Shown here in pieces: positions 1-12,117 of a stretch of DNA of 64,000 nucleotides. This stretch comes from Benincasa hispida (Eukaryota > Streptophyta > Magnoliopsida > Cucurbitales > Cucurbitaceae): the NCBI RefSeq assembly GCF_009727055.1, contig NC_052360.1, positions 69,518,326-69,582,325 of the forward strand, written 5' to 3'. Within the stretch, counting starts at the first letter, position 1; the number at the start of each line of letters is the position of its first letter. The notes beneath the pieces were generated by a model. It was not told the origin of the DNA, did no database searches, and saw nothing but the letters and a program-made list of their open reading frames with translations. Position numbers and translations under genes: made by a program.

Positions 1-1042
1 GTTGTTTGTAAAGAAACTAAAACTAACTAGAATAAAGATAAAAGAAATTTGTAACACAAACTTACTATTCTTTTAGAGTGGAGAACTGGTAGAAAAAAAT
101 TCTTGGGAATTCTTGTACTAGGTTTAATTCTTTCATTGTTCTTCAACAAATATTTAAAAACTCAACATCCCATAATCCAATAAGAAAAGACCCTTAATGA
201 CCCATATAGAAAATTAATATGAATCATATCAATTAGCCCTAATCTAAGTCAAAAACACTTCCATATAACATTTATCATGTTCTTTTCTTAGATTACTTTA
301 AAAACAAAGGTTATCGTGATTGTGACATACAAGAAACACATTATAGTAAATTTCAAGAATGATTGTATGAATGTTTTAAATTAAGAAATTCAATAGTTAA
401 ATTAAAAAAAGTCTTAATTAACACAAGAAAACTTAATTTTTGTAACCTATCTTACCACTATGCAATAGTGCTAAGTAAGAATTATATTTAAGAAATCAAT
501 AGAATCGTCGTCAATTATCCTCCATTAATTTCTATTCAAAATCAGCTCATGAATATTCAAGAAAATATGCAAAAGAACTCAATAATTTAAACCTAGAATT
601 AAGATTTCTCAAGAAATACAATAACCTAGGTATAGAATTGAGAAGTCTTGAAAGAAATACGTGAACAATTGATACAATCCATGAATAATTTCACAAAGAC
701 TTGTGAAATTGCAAGAAATCTCTCAATATAAGAAGAAATTCATGGAATTTTCTCTAATTTTGATCTAAGACTCTCTCTATCAACAAATTTGATTTTTTCC
801 CCTATGTTGAAAATAAAAGAAAATTTTTTATATTCGCAAGTGTAGCATCGCGACACTATTGATAGCGTTGCGCTAAATCGTAAAAAAGCCAAGAAGCATT
901 GGGTGAGGGTCGAGAGGCTTGGCTCACGTTGGGTTGTGTAAGGACGCGCACACTGACAATTATGTCAATCTCTGAAGCATTGCAATGCTCTTGGTATAGT
1001 TTGTAGCAAATGGTTGTATTCTGTCATTCAGCGTTGAGCTAG
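1..1042. other. AT-rich flank, no gene
   Basis: No convincing reading frame. The stretch is AT-rich with many short A/T runs. Bases 830-940 are richer in GC and contain a block (GCTAAATCGTA then AAAAGCCAAGAA) that recurs in reverse orientation near 40920-40965, so at least this end is repeat-derived. It stops where the family-B LTR begins. Confidence 0.5.
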
Positions 1043-3000
1043 TGATGACGAGCAGAAATGTACATCATTATAAGCCTTTTATTTAGAATTATAAGGGCTG
1101 TTAAGTAGAATATGTGGCGATTATACTAAGAATTCATGAGAAAACGAACTTGCGTTGATCGACATTAAGAATCTCGGCTAACCCACTTTTATGCGTTATT
1201 ATGCGTTCAATTGTTTATTTTTGTAGCAAACGTAGGAATCGATCGCATGCACGGAAGCCAGGCTATCGCAAAGACGATCGCATGTTGTGATCGCATACGT
1301 CAGTTGTATAGGTGTTGCGGTTATCGAGCGAATGTAGTCATCGCAGGAAGATTGCGGCATAGAGTAATAACCTAATAGAAGGGCGATCGCAAGGTTGGTA
1401 TGTGGGCATGGACGCATACATTGGGATTATCAATAAGAGAATGTTGACATTTCACTTACCACGTCGCGAGTGGCAGAGATTCAGAAAAGGACCATCGCGC
1501 CATGAGTGTCAGATTTAGATCAGGTTCATAAATGTTGTCGGCGATCAAGCTCTATAAATAGAAGCCTTAGAGAACAACTTCAAATCGTTCAGGTTTCTAC
1601 CTTAGGGCATATCCTTGTGATCCAGACCAAAGTGTGAGAAAATAGTCTTGAGAGTTCTTCATCCCCTCAACCATTCCGAGTGACGATCGGAGCCTCCGTC
1701 AGAGCTAGATCTCGAGAGAGACTACTTCACCACTCATCCATGGAACCACCGACAGCCTTGACACACATATGATGAAAGTAAGATATTGCTTCCATCTGGC
1801 CCTCCATTTCTCTTCTATCTTTGTATTGTATTACATTATGGCTTAAGAGATTAATACATTTTGTGATCAATGCATTTCTATATTTTCCTTCGATTCCATC
1901 TCCATCTTCATTTACTTAGCATCCTTTACTTTTTACTTTCATTGCATTACTAAGTATGACTGCTAGAGTATCACATACTTAATCATGCGACATAGATATA
2001 TGAAGCATGTAGAAAATCACCGAGAGGTGTGCGTTGCACGAGTGTTGTGAGAAAATCCTATTTGCTTAGTGTGAAGCTATAGCAATGCTTGTCTATAAGC
2101 GGACGATGCTTGTCTATAAGTAGAATCAGCAGAGACCAACTGCCCGAGAGAGTAAGTAGTTGATTGCATTAAGCAACGTAAGCGAGTGTTCACTAGAGAT
2201 AGGAATAATCATACGTCAACCATGTCTTATGTGATTACCTTGTCTTATGAGCACTTCATTCATCATTTAGGAATACTTGGGAGAGTAGTCTAAAATCCAA
2301 ATCTAGACTTGGGAGAACAGATTGGATCGCATAAGCAAGAATGGGGACTTAGGAATAAGCTCCGTTTGATACTACACAGTGTATGCACCCTTTAAGTAGG
2401 ATATGGTGGTATGCGGTCATCTTTCTTATGTGTGAGAGCACGTGAGCAGGAATACAGACTTAGAAATAAGGCCTCTCGACACTATCGCATGCGTCTTCGT
2501 CAAGTGTGTGTAGTATGATTGCATAGCTTGTGTTGGCTGAGGTTACCCTTGCGCTCAAGCTTAGTGTTGCAGTGAAGACATCCTCACCATTTTATCTATT
2601 TTTCCATGCATTTTACTATGCGTTAACAGTTACCGTGTCACCATCTCTCATAGTCAGACTTCCACTGCTTAATCTGTTAGTTAGGGGTAGGAGTGGTGCA
2701 TAGCCCATAACCTTCAACATTCTTTTATTCTTCGCCGCAAACACATTACTTCATGACATTTAGCTACAAGTCCCTGAGTTTAACCTCGGATCACTCGAGA
2801 AACTTGTGATCTCGTTATACTTGGCAAGAGAGCAAGAAAACTTGTGATAGGAACACCTGGTCATTGCATATGAGATTAACGCATATTTTCCATTCCAACG
2901 CATGACCACCGACGTATGAGAACAAACGCATAGCCTAAGACATGCATCATATATGCTTCCAAATTTTTATCACTAGCTAGCGTTAGGCTTAGTTGTTGAA
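1043..3000 (+). mobile_element. LTR of gypsy-like family B (solo or truncated)
   Basis: Starts with TGATGACGAGCAGAAATG and aligns by eye with a reversed copy ending at 19192 and a forward copy starting at 59867. The start is a decayed form of the hairpin seen intact in those two copies. It has a TATA box (1553) and shares with family C the phrases 'caccgagag' and 'taacctcggatcactc', which suggests that B and C are related Athila/Tat-type Ty3/gypsy LTRs. I see no primer-binding site or coding region after it. The right end (about 3000) is an estimate. Confidence 0.6.
1553..1560 (+). promoter_or_regulatory. LTR TATA box (family B)
   Basis: TATAAATA lies about 510 bp into the LTR, followed by a GA-rich transcribed-looking segment. 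The same position in the 59867 copy has TATAAAAA (60469-60476). This is the expected U3 promoter, though the element is probably dead. Confidence 0.55.
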
Positions 3001-3544
3001 GGAGCGTTACGACACTCCGAGTATAACTTAAGCTTGTTGAATTGTTTCTTTCAAGGGGAAAAGTGGTAATTTGTCATGGTTCTTCTTCTAAAGTGATTCT
3101 TTTGGTATAGTTTAGCTTAATTTAGCTCCAAATTCTTCGAAATAACTCCATTGTATTTGGACTAGATTTACCTATAAAATAGTCATTTTAACCAAAGAAT
3201 TGAAGTATAATTAAGGGAATTAGCATACATAATATAACTCTTTGAAGACCTATTAGTCATCTAGACCAATAACGTTTTTTTTTTTCTAACTTAAGGTACA
3301 ATTAAATAATTGTTGCTTTTTAATTGGTGACTTTTGTGAAGATGAACTTCAGCCCATATTGAAGTAAGAGGCATTCTTAGATGGAAGGAACAATTCAAAA
3401 AAACAATTGGCTTTGTTTATCGTATGTTTGCACTAAGGGAGAGTGATGAAAATTAGTGCAAACTTAGTCTGTAAGCTACTAATTTGTTGTTCCAGATGAC
3501 TAAATCTTCATGTTAATAATCATAAAACACTCAGATATAATGGT
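3001..3544. other. Intergenic, no gene seen
   Basis: No supported coding sequence. It contains a short poly-T run near 3275 and otherwise low-complexity AT-rich DNA up to the start of the family-D LTR. Confidence 0.4.
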
Positions 3545-4157
3545 TGATAACAATTCAAGAGGGGAGATAGAATGTAGATGCTTGAAAATTCTTCTATCGT
3601 TTACCAAAAGGCTGCACGATCGTGTAGATGATGCACCAAGAACTAAATGATAGTTCAATTAAGTAAACGATTGGAGAGAGTGTTAGACGATCGTATAGAC
3701 GATAGTTGACTAAAGCTAGACGATTGTATGGACGACAGTTGAGGAGCTAAACGATTGTATAGATGATTGAATACAGAGTTAACGATCGTGTATACGACAT
3801 GATAGAAACTTCACGATCGTGTAAATGATACTTTAGCAAAATCTATACGATCGTAGAGGTAAGAAGAAAAGACACAAGAGTTTAAGTGGTTCGACTAAAG
3901 GCCTACGTCCACTGTACAAATTGGGAGGTTCACTTTTATTACTCTTCAAAGTATTACAGAACGAATGCCTTGCTCTCTCGATTTCTTATTCACTCTTACA
4001 TTGATCTCACATTCGATTTCGTTTATATATGTGCAGGCAATTCAGTCAACGATGAAGCTCTGGTGGTTACAACACTTAACAGAAAGAGGTCGACAACCGT
4101 TCAACTGCCAACTGTGATGTTCTACTTCTTGATTTCGAGTCTTTCTGTAATAATCTC
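3545..4157 (-). mobile_element. 3' LTR of copia element D
   Basis: Nearly the same sequence occurs at 19193-19799 in the same orientation, and the two copies flank a minus-strand copia pol fragment, so I read them as the two LTRs of one element. Its inner edge abuts a purine-rich AAGGTGGAGATT-type tract on the minus strand (4143-4165), as expected for a polypurine tract just before a 3' LTR. The LTR carries a cluster of CGATCG motifs. The ends lack clean TG/CA dinucleotides on one side, so the boundaries are good to about 5-10 bp. Confidence 0.7.
3608..3858. repeat. CGATCG-motif array inside D LTR
   Basis: Roughly ten loosely spaced copies of (A)CGATCGT or one-base variants, usually followed by 'gta(g/t)a(a/c)gat'. 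A matching array lies at 19264-19510 in the other D LTR. Related motifs fill introns at 41283-41600 and 48105-48640. Confidence 0.7.
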
Positions 4158-4169
4158 CACCTTTGTAAG

Positions 4170-5697
4170 CATCCAAAGTTCCTTCCCTCTTTGCTTCACT
4201 GAGCTGACTTGAGCTAACCTTTTTTAGGTAACTCGAACCCGAGAAGGTCCAAGCATCTGCCAACCTTGTTTAATGGAACAATTTTGGTTAGCATATCAAC
4301 TGTATTATCAAAGGTATGAATCTTCACTACCTCGACTTCCGCTTTCTCAATATCTTGTCTGATGAAATGATATTTGATATCGATATGCTTGGTTCTGCTA
4401 TGAAACTACTAATTCTTAGATAGGTATAGTGTGCTCTGGTTATCACAATAGATTTTGACTTTTGTTTTTGTTATGTCAAAATCGTTTAGTAAACCTTTCA
4501 GCCACAAACCTTCCTTCACAACCTTAGACAAGCAATGAACTCAGCCTCTGTTGTGGAAAGGGCCACAACAGGCTACAAAGTAGCTTTCTAACTGATCAAA
4601 TTGTTCCCCTATAGGAAAACATAGCTTGATAGGGAACATCTTCTGTCCAAGTCCCCTACATAGTCTGCATCTACATAACCATAAACTTCATCATTGGATG
4701 GCTCATTCTGTCTATATAAGACTTTTGCCTCATTGGATGAACATAGATACCTTAGTATCCACTTGACTGCCTCCCAATGTCTTCTACCAGGGTTTTCCAT
4801 GTATCTACTGACCATACTTGTTGCATAGGACAGGTCTGGCCTTGTAGAAGTCATAAGATTCATAAGAGATTCCACTGCTTGGGAATAAGGGACAACCTTC
4901 ATATGGTTCAAATGCTCTTCATCTGTGCTCTTTGGACTATTGGCAGTTGAAAGTTTGAAGTGATGAGTAAGAGGAGTACCTACTAGCTTAGCATTCTCCA
5001 TCTTGAGTCGTTGTAATATCTTTGAACAATATTCAAATTGGTTAACAAGCAATCTGCCGTGTTTTCTGTCTCTTTATATCTCAATGCCTAAGATCCTCCA
5101 TGACTCCTCTAGGTCTTTCATATCAAATTTTCTCTTAAGAAGCATGTTCACTTGCTTCAATTCTTCTTTGGATCTCCCGGCTAGTAGCATGTCATCTTCA
5201 TAGAGGAGTAGATACATTAGTTCCTTGAAGCTACTAGAATTTTTGTAAACACACTAATCAAATGAGCTTCTTTTGAACCCCATCTTGGAGATCACCTCAT
5301 CACACCTTTCATACCAGCATCTCAATGACTGTTTTAGGCCATATATGGACTTGTTCAACAAACACAAGGTTTTATTCTCCACTTTTAACATAGCCTTGAG
5401 GTTGTCTTATGTAAATTGTCTCATTCAGCAGCCGGATGGAAGTATGCTTCACAACTGGAGAGAACACCTCATTGTAGTCAATGTCTTCCTTTTGAGTGAA
5501 CCCCTTAGCAATAAGACTAGCCTTGAACCTAGACTTTTGCACACCTGGAATCTCTTCTTTAAATTTTTAAATCCATTTGCATGAGATAGGTTTGTACCCT
5601 TTAGGCAAAGGTACTAATCTCGAAATGTCATTTTGATTGAGGGACTTCATTTCATCATTCATAGCCTCAATCCAGTCCCAAGCATCCAGGATATTTG
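4170..5697 (-). pseudogene. Copia D pol fragment: RT and RNase H, broken
   Basis: On the minus strand this reads as the C-terminal half of a Ty1/copia polyprotein. From 5690 downwards: an RT start (WDWIEAMNDEMKSL, then CKWI, then [20 protein letters not shown]), the RT active-site region near 5194-5205, a connector (LKMENAKLVGTPL), RNase H (VESLMNLMTSTRPDLSYA, then GYVDADYVGDLDRR) at about 4609-4900, and a C-terminal tail (HIDIKYHFIRQDIE, then TFDNTVDMLTK) down to about 4270. Several frameshifts and stops break it, and part of the RT between KHTSIR and IYIRQPQGY is missing. The active site reads YEDD instead of YVDD. The longest uninterrupted piece is 4609-5052. Gag, protease and integrase are absent because a family-A element interrupts the gene at 5698. 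Copia identity is certain, and the element is dead. Confidence 0.9.
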
Positions 5698-7664
5698 TGT
5701 TGGATTTTATGTCCTAAAACTCGTAGTTTGTAAATTAATAAACATATTCTGTTTTGTTTTTCGATAAAATTGTTATTAAAATTGTAATCTTGAATCCAAT
5801 AAACTAAGGTCCTAAGGCTATTTAATGAAGTTTGAACTTTATGTAGTGACATAAATTTGGATCAAGTTCAAATATATAGCCTAAAATCTATAGTATAGGG
5901 ATAAGGTTGGGCGCCTTGTTCTGGGGACACTATGGATGCGGCCCACTTTGTAGTTAGTACAAACAATGTGATCCTGAATCATTCATATAGAGATATGTGA
6001 GTGGGGGCATCCAATGCAATGAGTTTGCATAAGATTGAACCATGAAATAGTCACTTTTTACGTTCTAAATATCGTTTTATGTATAAAACTGACTATTTCG
6101 TTAATTGATGACCTAGGTAACTTAATCTTAATCCTGAGCTAACTATGAACTTCTGTTCACTCGGAATTATCCTTAGATCTGCATAGGTGAGGGCAGCTCA
6201 TTATCGCTGGCCTAATAAGCCTCCCATTTCAGGGGTAAGATCAGGTGGATAGCTAGGAACATAGGGTGCAAGACGAAATTCACTCCTACCCATTATAGGG
6301 ATAGTAGATAGGTTGTTCCCTTTAGTACTGAATCCAGGCCTTGAACAAGGGGCCCCACCCTATCCTTGGCTCGAGAGGGGTTCAGTTTATAGGTTGGACC
6401 TTAAACCAATTGTTCATTAGAGGATCAGTGGAATTTAATGAACAAGATGTAGTCTTGGGGGTAAAACGGTTTTTATGACCCAACCGAGATTACGAACAAC
6501 CGGTGAAGGATTAGCTTACTAATTATGGTTATATCAAATGGACACAAATATATCTATAGTGAGGGAAGTGCAACTATGGGACTATAGTGGAATGACCCGT
6601 TAGTTAACGAATGTTGATTAGCTCCGTCTAAAGAGTTTAGCTAGCTAATCTCGGATCGTTGGAGCCCATGATCTATAGGTCCATTAGGTTCCCCTACTAG
6701 CTCATATGGAATAAACTTAGAATTGTATGATAGAATTATTCGAATTGTACGAATTAGGTGAAGAGAGAGAAACCGACAAATATATGCGATATAGTGGTCG
6801 GTTTTCAGTTTAGAGATACAACTTTAATATTTAAATGTGCTTTAAATATCAAGAATATGAATATGTTCATATTCGGAACCTCGGAAATAATGGAAATGGT
6901 CAAAGATGTAAGAAGTCAAAGAGTTGACTTTTTACTTTGAAAATTCAAACTTTGACCGACTTTATATTCAAATGTGATTTGAATTTCGAGAAAATGAATG
7001 CGGATTCATGCTCGGGAGGTCAAAATTAGTCAACATGGAAAAATCATAAAAAGTCAAAATGTTGACTTTTTGGTCAAAGTTTGACTTAGACAAAATGACT
7101 ATTTTGCTCTTTGACTAAAGTTGGTGGGAAAATCCAAATTTTTGTTGGATAATTCCACTAACGAAATAGTGGACTAGGTGTTGGCTTATAGTGGAGACAT
7201 TAAACCCACTTAGATAGTGAATTCTAGGTGTTGGGTTTTTATGGATTTGTTTTATGCAATTGTTGTATGAGTTTTTCTATAAATTGGGCTTTCAATTATG
7301 GATGAAAAACTTTTGCCATTTTTACCAAAATAGTTTTCTAAATTTGGGCTGAAAAAAAAGAAAACTCAAAACCAAAAGAAAAATCCATTTCTTTTTCCAT
7401 CTCTTTCTCTCGCTCGGTTTCTTCATCCACCAGGTCTCACAATCCGATTCTGAGTCCAGATGATAGTAGGTCAACTCTAGTGGTGGTCCGGAAGAGTTCA
7501 GGTTAAGATTTAGCGAGGAAAAGCGTTGTTCGGGAGCTACAAAGGTTGTATCCTATCCATTTTAATACACTGTTTTTCCTTCATTTACATGTTAATTTCC
7601 TTTTAATTAAAAGAAATTAGAGTGTAATTAGATCCTTATTCCACTACGTATATCTCGAGTTCCA
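5698..7664 (+). repeat. Long LTR of copia family A
   Basis: Begins TGTTGGATTTTATGTCC and ends about 5 bp before a primer-binding site, giving an LTR of about 1.97 kb, long for copia. Diagnostic blocks are shared with copies at 30469, 42394 and 57310 (+) and at about 28000-29345 (-): 'gctcgagagggg' and, most clearly, TTGGAGC followed about 15 bases later by GGTCCATTAGG (6659 here; 31450, 43388 and 57995 elsewhere; reversed at 28439). It contains no gene. Confidence 0.85.
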
Positions 7665-7669
7665 TCTTG

Positions 7670-7681
7670 TGGTATCAGAGC
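7670..7681 (+). other. Primer-binding site, initiator tRNA-Met type
   Basis: TGGTATCAGAGC is the standard plant copia primer-binding sequence complementary to the 3' end of initiator methionine tRNA. It fixes the element's sense strand and the LTR's right end. Confidence 0.9.
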
Positions 7682-8138
7682 ATGCTTTAATTACGCTCAA
7701 TTGCTTTTGGTGGGTAGTTTTTCCTTTTCTATTCAAATGTTGAATGAAATGTGCACTGAAGTGGAGTTATTATAATTTTGGCATTGTTTTTCTTTAAATT
7801 TCTTGTAGAAATTTGTAATTGCTCACATGTTTATGAGCGTTAATGTGTGAAAAAGGGTCTGTAAATTTTTTGGAGTCATTAGAGTTGAAATTAGATTGTA
7901 ATTTTTGATTCCAGGAGAGAGGACACCAATAAAATTGAAGGAATTTTGATCACATACCCGAATTTGCTCCCAGACCCGACCCGAGTAGTGATCCGACCCG
8001 GTTCAGAGTAGCCCTGCACGCGTGCCTGGCCTCACTCACTGATAACTTGTAGAAATACAAGTTATTTATATTGCTTTATTTAGATATTTCGGCCAAAAGA
8101 AAGGAAAGTTGCGTCAATTGTATAGAAATTAGCTAAGA

Positions 8139-8176
8139 CTGTCTCTTATACACATCTAGATGTGTATAAGAGACAG
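8139..8176. other. Nextera mate-pair junction adapter (artefact)
   Basis: CTGTCTCTTATACACATCT (8139-8157) is the Tn5 mosaic end and is followed at once by its exact reverse complement (8158-8176). This 38-bp form is the circularisation junction of Nextera mate-pair libraries. It is not plant DNA, and it replaces LTR bases present at about 12209-12239. Confidence 0.97.
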
Positions 8177-8599
8177 CCCATTGATACCATTGCGATGGTA
8201 GAAAAGAATATTTCAAGTCTGTTTTGCAGGAAATCAAGTCACCGTATGCATTCATGGCTCAAGATAAAAAGAACAACGCATCTACGTCCCATTGCGTCCA
8301 TCATTCAGGAATGAATAGACAATCAACGCAATGACGACGCATCCGACAATCGATCAAGAGCTAAACGATCAATGCAATCTCAACCGCATGTGGTAATAAA
8401 AAAATAACACTGCATACGAGCAAACGATCGAAGATGTGAAAGAACAACGCAATTGCGGAGGATCCAGACATGTGTATAGCTGACCGTTGGGCATTTTTTA
8501 AGGAATTGATTGCATAACAGAAGGAATATTCATTCCACCATTTCTGGAGCTGGCATAACAATAAAGTGGGGTCCACAAGTCAGAAGTCAAAGCTGAGAC

Positions 8600-8607
8600 T
8601 ATAAATA
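8600..8607 (+). promoter_or_regulatory. LTR TATA box (family C)
   Basis: TATAAATA about 560 bp into the LTR, in the context 'gagactataaatagctcc', is the probable U3 core promoter. Confidence 0.55.
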
Positions 8608-9967
8608 GCTCCGACCATTCCATTGAAAAGATATACTTGATACGGGCATATTTTGATATTTGTATATTGAGAGACAGACTAATCTGAAGAGCCTGGTCGG
8701 AGAAGATCCAGGAAGATTTAATCAACAAGGCCGAGAGGTGAGTCTCAGGGAAAATCCTTTCAACCCCTGCCATTGAAGCTCTGTACAAAGATCACTTCTA
8801 CTGGACGATTAAGCCTGAGAGGGAAGCTCTTCTCTTCACCCATTCCATACGCCGACAAGAAAATCCACCATCTAGATTTGTGTCAAGATGACACTCTTCT
8901 GTATTTGTTTCTATCTCTTTATCATCAATTATATTCATCTTCTTAATGTCTATCATTCACACCATGTATCAGACGCTAAATATTAGTATTGAATGTCATG
9001 ATCATTTTCATCTCCATCTTTCTGTTTATTTTCGTTCATCCATGAATCGCCTTCTCCATGATGTTTTCTTAATCCCTTCGTAATTAGCATGAATCTAACA
9101 AGTAAATTAATCTGTGCTAAGGAGGTAAATATGTTTAGCTAAAGCATACTAGACGACATCTTCACATGTGAGAGCAGAAGTGAAGATGCCATTCCTCCTG
9201 TCGAGGGAAGGTTGGAAGAATGCGTTAACTAAAGCGAGAAGTACTTCCAGAGATGGAAGCAACCCTGCGTTCATTACGTTCATCCCTGTTTGACCATAGA
9301 GATGTAGGAACACGGTCGATCACCGAGAGATGTACGCCAAAGGAAAGGAGAACCGTAGTTATGTCTTTAATGCAATTAATAACTTGCGATGCTTATACTA
9401 GTTATCTTTTCTATTTCTGTTTCATACATAAAGACTTGTCACCGCATACCACGACCCTTTGTATAATCTTCATAGTCAGTCTCAAACTCAATATCATGTA
9501 TCAGTATCCTGTATCTTGTACCATAATAGCTTACGTTTAGTTTTATGCACTTTTATGTTATTAACACAACTTTACTTTACCGCACAATTTTACTTTATCG
9601 CAACTTTAAATACTTATATAAACACAACTTTTATTAATTGAAAACCCCCGGGTCGCATATATTACGAATGTAACGAATTAACTAAGCAATCCCTGTGTTC
9701 AACCTCGGATCACTCTAAGAAAGTTGCGGTGGAATTATCAATGCAAGAAAACTTGTGACAACGCATAGCATATTACAAGCATTTAATTAATAAGCATACA
9801 TTTAGAAGTAGTATCACATAAAGTCTGAATAAGCATAACACAGCATTCACATTCCATTTCCGTCTTTCAAGTCACAAGTTTATGGCAACATGAGATTGTA
9901 TGGTCCATCATTAATCACTGTCCATATGCTTATTTAGAATCTTCACATTTTAAGCTTGTCAAGTTTA

Positions 9968-9989
9968 TGGCGCCGTTTCCGGGGATTGG
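9968..9989 (+). other. Primer-binding site, Athila/Tat type
   Basis: TGGCGCCG, then TTTCCGGGGATTGG, begins 6 bp after the 5' LTR. It differs by one base from the usual TGGCGCCGTTGCCGGGGA of Athila/Tat elements, which matches tRNA-Asp. Confidence 0.85.
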
Positions 9990-12078
9990 TAAGGGTTAGT
10001 GCTGAGTACTTTTGTAGTATATGCAGGACAAATCTCTTTGTATTATCTGTTTATTGCGAAGAGTAGGCTTACAGTTTATGAGTACTGGAGTGATCTAGAA
10101 ATTCTAAGCTGACCCAGAGATCAAGTGTACTTTTCGCGCAGGAGCACATCAGAACCAAATTAAGCGCTGGAATTTCAAGACCTACGGTTGTGGAGAATGC
10201 AAGGTTTGAGAAATGTGCAACGAATCCTCCATACCTAGTGTGACTCTCGAAGGAACTAGATTATATCTCGTCCTATACACACTGCGGGATGAGGCAAGGA
10301 GGTGAACAATGTCCTTGATGGCATTGTGCATGCAAACTTGACCGCCTGCAGGGGATGTTATTGCGGTAACTCTGAAAAACTTCTTCCAATTAGCATCCCC
10401 ATATCTATGTTTAATTGCTTTTTCTACAGCTTTTATTTATTGCTTCCTAAATTGCATTATTTACTGCTTATTAGGATTAGCCTTTAATGCTTTCTGTATT
10501 TACCTTCAATTTAATTCATTTGAGTATTTTCATGTCATGTTTCATTTCTTTAGTTTGTATGCATTAGTAGCGCCATTCTTAAAATCTCTGTGAATGACTG
10601 AATAAAACGATGAACACCGCAAAGTCTTCTTGACTTGCGTTATTGATGAATTAAAAAAGGAAAAAAAAATTGGTATGTAATGCGATGATGGGTGCATTTC
10701 ATGATAACAGATACACTTCGCGTCCATTACACCCAAATGCATTACACTGAGGGGTGTGTTGCGCTCGTATGTGTTCTTTGCCCGTCCTTAGCAAAAATGC
10801 ACTATGTTAAGGTAGTGTTGCGCTGGTAGAAGTAACTTGCGCCCATCCTCCAGAAATGCATTGAGTTAAGGGGTGTGTTGCAGGAATACATGTGTTGTTG
10901 CCCGTCCTCAGCAAAAAGGTATTTCCGTTAATAGAAGCGTGGTGTTAATTTTTAATCGTGCACACGTCTGAATCAAATTCAAAAGATAACTGCAACTTAT
11001 TATTTTTTTTTATGTTTAGCTAAATTCTTTGATTCTTTGTACAGGCAAAAATTTCTGTATTGCGATATTTGTAATTACTTGTATACTTAGTTAATTTTCA
11101 ATACAACTTAGTAGCAATTCTCTCTATATACCTGTGCCTCTTCTTTATCATCTTTTTTCAACTTTGCGATATTCTTAATCTTTCATTTTACGTTTTTCAT
11201 TGCGCTGCCATGATGTATAATATGCATACACTTAGAAACATTTCCTGCACTTTGTATTTTCTGACTAACACTTAGTTAATTTGTAGCTTAGCAATGATTT
11301 ACCTTTTACCCTTCAAAATTATGCTCAAACCTTCTTTTTGAAATTTTGTCTAAGTGTTTTTTTAGTTTGTCCAAACAACGCAATGAGAACCTTGCGCATC
11401 TCTAAATTTAGGGGTGGGGAAGGTCTGAGAAGATGAGATCAAGTGATGCGGTCATTAAGAAAAATGCGCTCATTATTTTAAAAAAAAATCATATAAACTC
11501 CAATGTCAGCGTAAGGGAAACTAAAAAATAATCCCAACCTGATAAGGGTTAAGTTATGAAAGGAACGTGCTCGTAGTTGGATGTTCGCATGACACCCGTG
11601 GGAGCAAGCCAAAACGAAGATGGGTTTCCAAGAACAACGCAATATGAAAAGAGACAAATGCAAAAAGAACAAAAAATAAAATAAAAGAAACAAGAGACAA
11701 CTCCTCTAAAATTCATGAGTTAAAAGTGAGATTGGTACACAACCGTAGTTGGATATTCGCATGACACCCGTGGGAACAAGCCAAAACGAAGGGTGTAACC
11801 ATGATCAATAGTCTCTAATAAATGACGCAAAGTTTGACCACCGCATCCAGACTCATCAAGTTGTTTTGACAAGAAGAGATAAACATTCTTTTTAAAAATA
11901 GAAAAGCATTTTTTAGCAGAAATTTATGGTATAGAAGAATAAAGTAGGGCTTTGTTAGGAATTTTCAAGGATAGAAAGAAAATTGCGATGTTAAGTAATG
12001 TGCCTAGGTGGAGCATTCAGAGCAACCAATCGACGCAAAATTTAGGATAGGAATTGAGCGATAATACCTTAGTCGAAG
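9990..12078 (+). other. Non-coding internal region of element C
   Basis: No gag, protease, RT or integrase can be read in any frame; the longest open stretches are short and compositionally random. About 10740-10920 contains four to five imperfect repeats built around 'ggtgtgttgc' and 'gcccgtcctcagcaaaa'. Its right part (11340-12078) matches the reversed 3' untranslated region of the other family-C element at about 61924-62690. It is best read as leader joined to 3' UTR after loss of gag-pol. Confidence 0.7.
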
Positions 12079-12117
12079 ATATGCTTGAGGACAAGCATAT
12101 ATTTAAATTTGGGGGTG
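12079..12117 (+). other. Hairpin and polypurine tract before 3' LTR
   Basis: ATATGCTTG, an AGGA loop and CAAGCATAT form a perfect 9-bp stem at 12079-12100. It is followed by AAATTTGGGGGTG (12105-12117), the plus-strand primer tract, which touches the LTR. The same arrangement occurs reversed at 61885-61923. Confidence 0.8.

Larger units (their letters stand above)
8040..9961 (+). repeat. 5' LTR of family C
   Basis: Starts TGATAACTTG and ends TTGTCA. The first 26 bases contain a perfect 10-bp inverted repeat (ATAACTTGTA and its complement) around a GAAA loop at 8042-8065. A TATA box lies at 8600. It aligns along its whole length with 12118-14089, with scattered substitutions. An adapter at 8139-8176 replaces about 30 bp that survive in the other LTR. 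Confidence 0.85.

Noticed and set aside
3886..4263. 108-aa + and 73-aa - ORFs
   Set aside because: Inside the D LTR and its junction with the pol tail; not conserved as proteins in the second LTR.
6758..6940. 60-aa ORF in the first copia-A LTR
   Set aside because: Not preserved in the other family-A LTRs.
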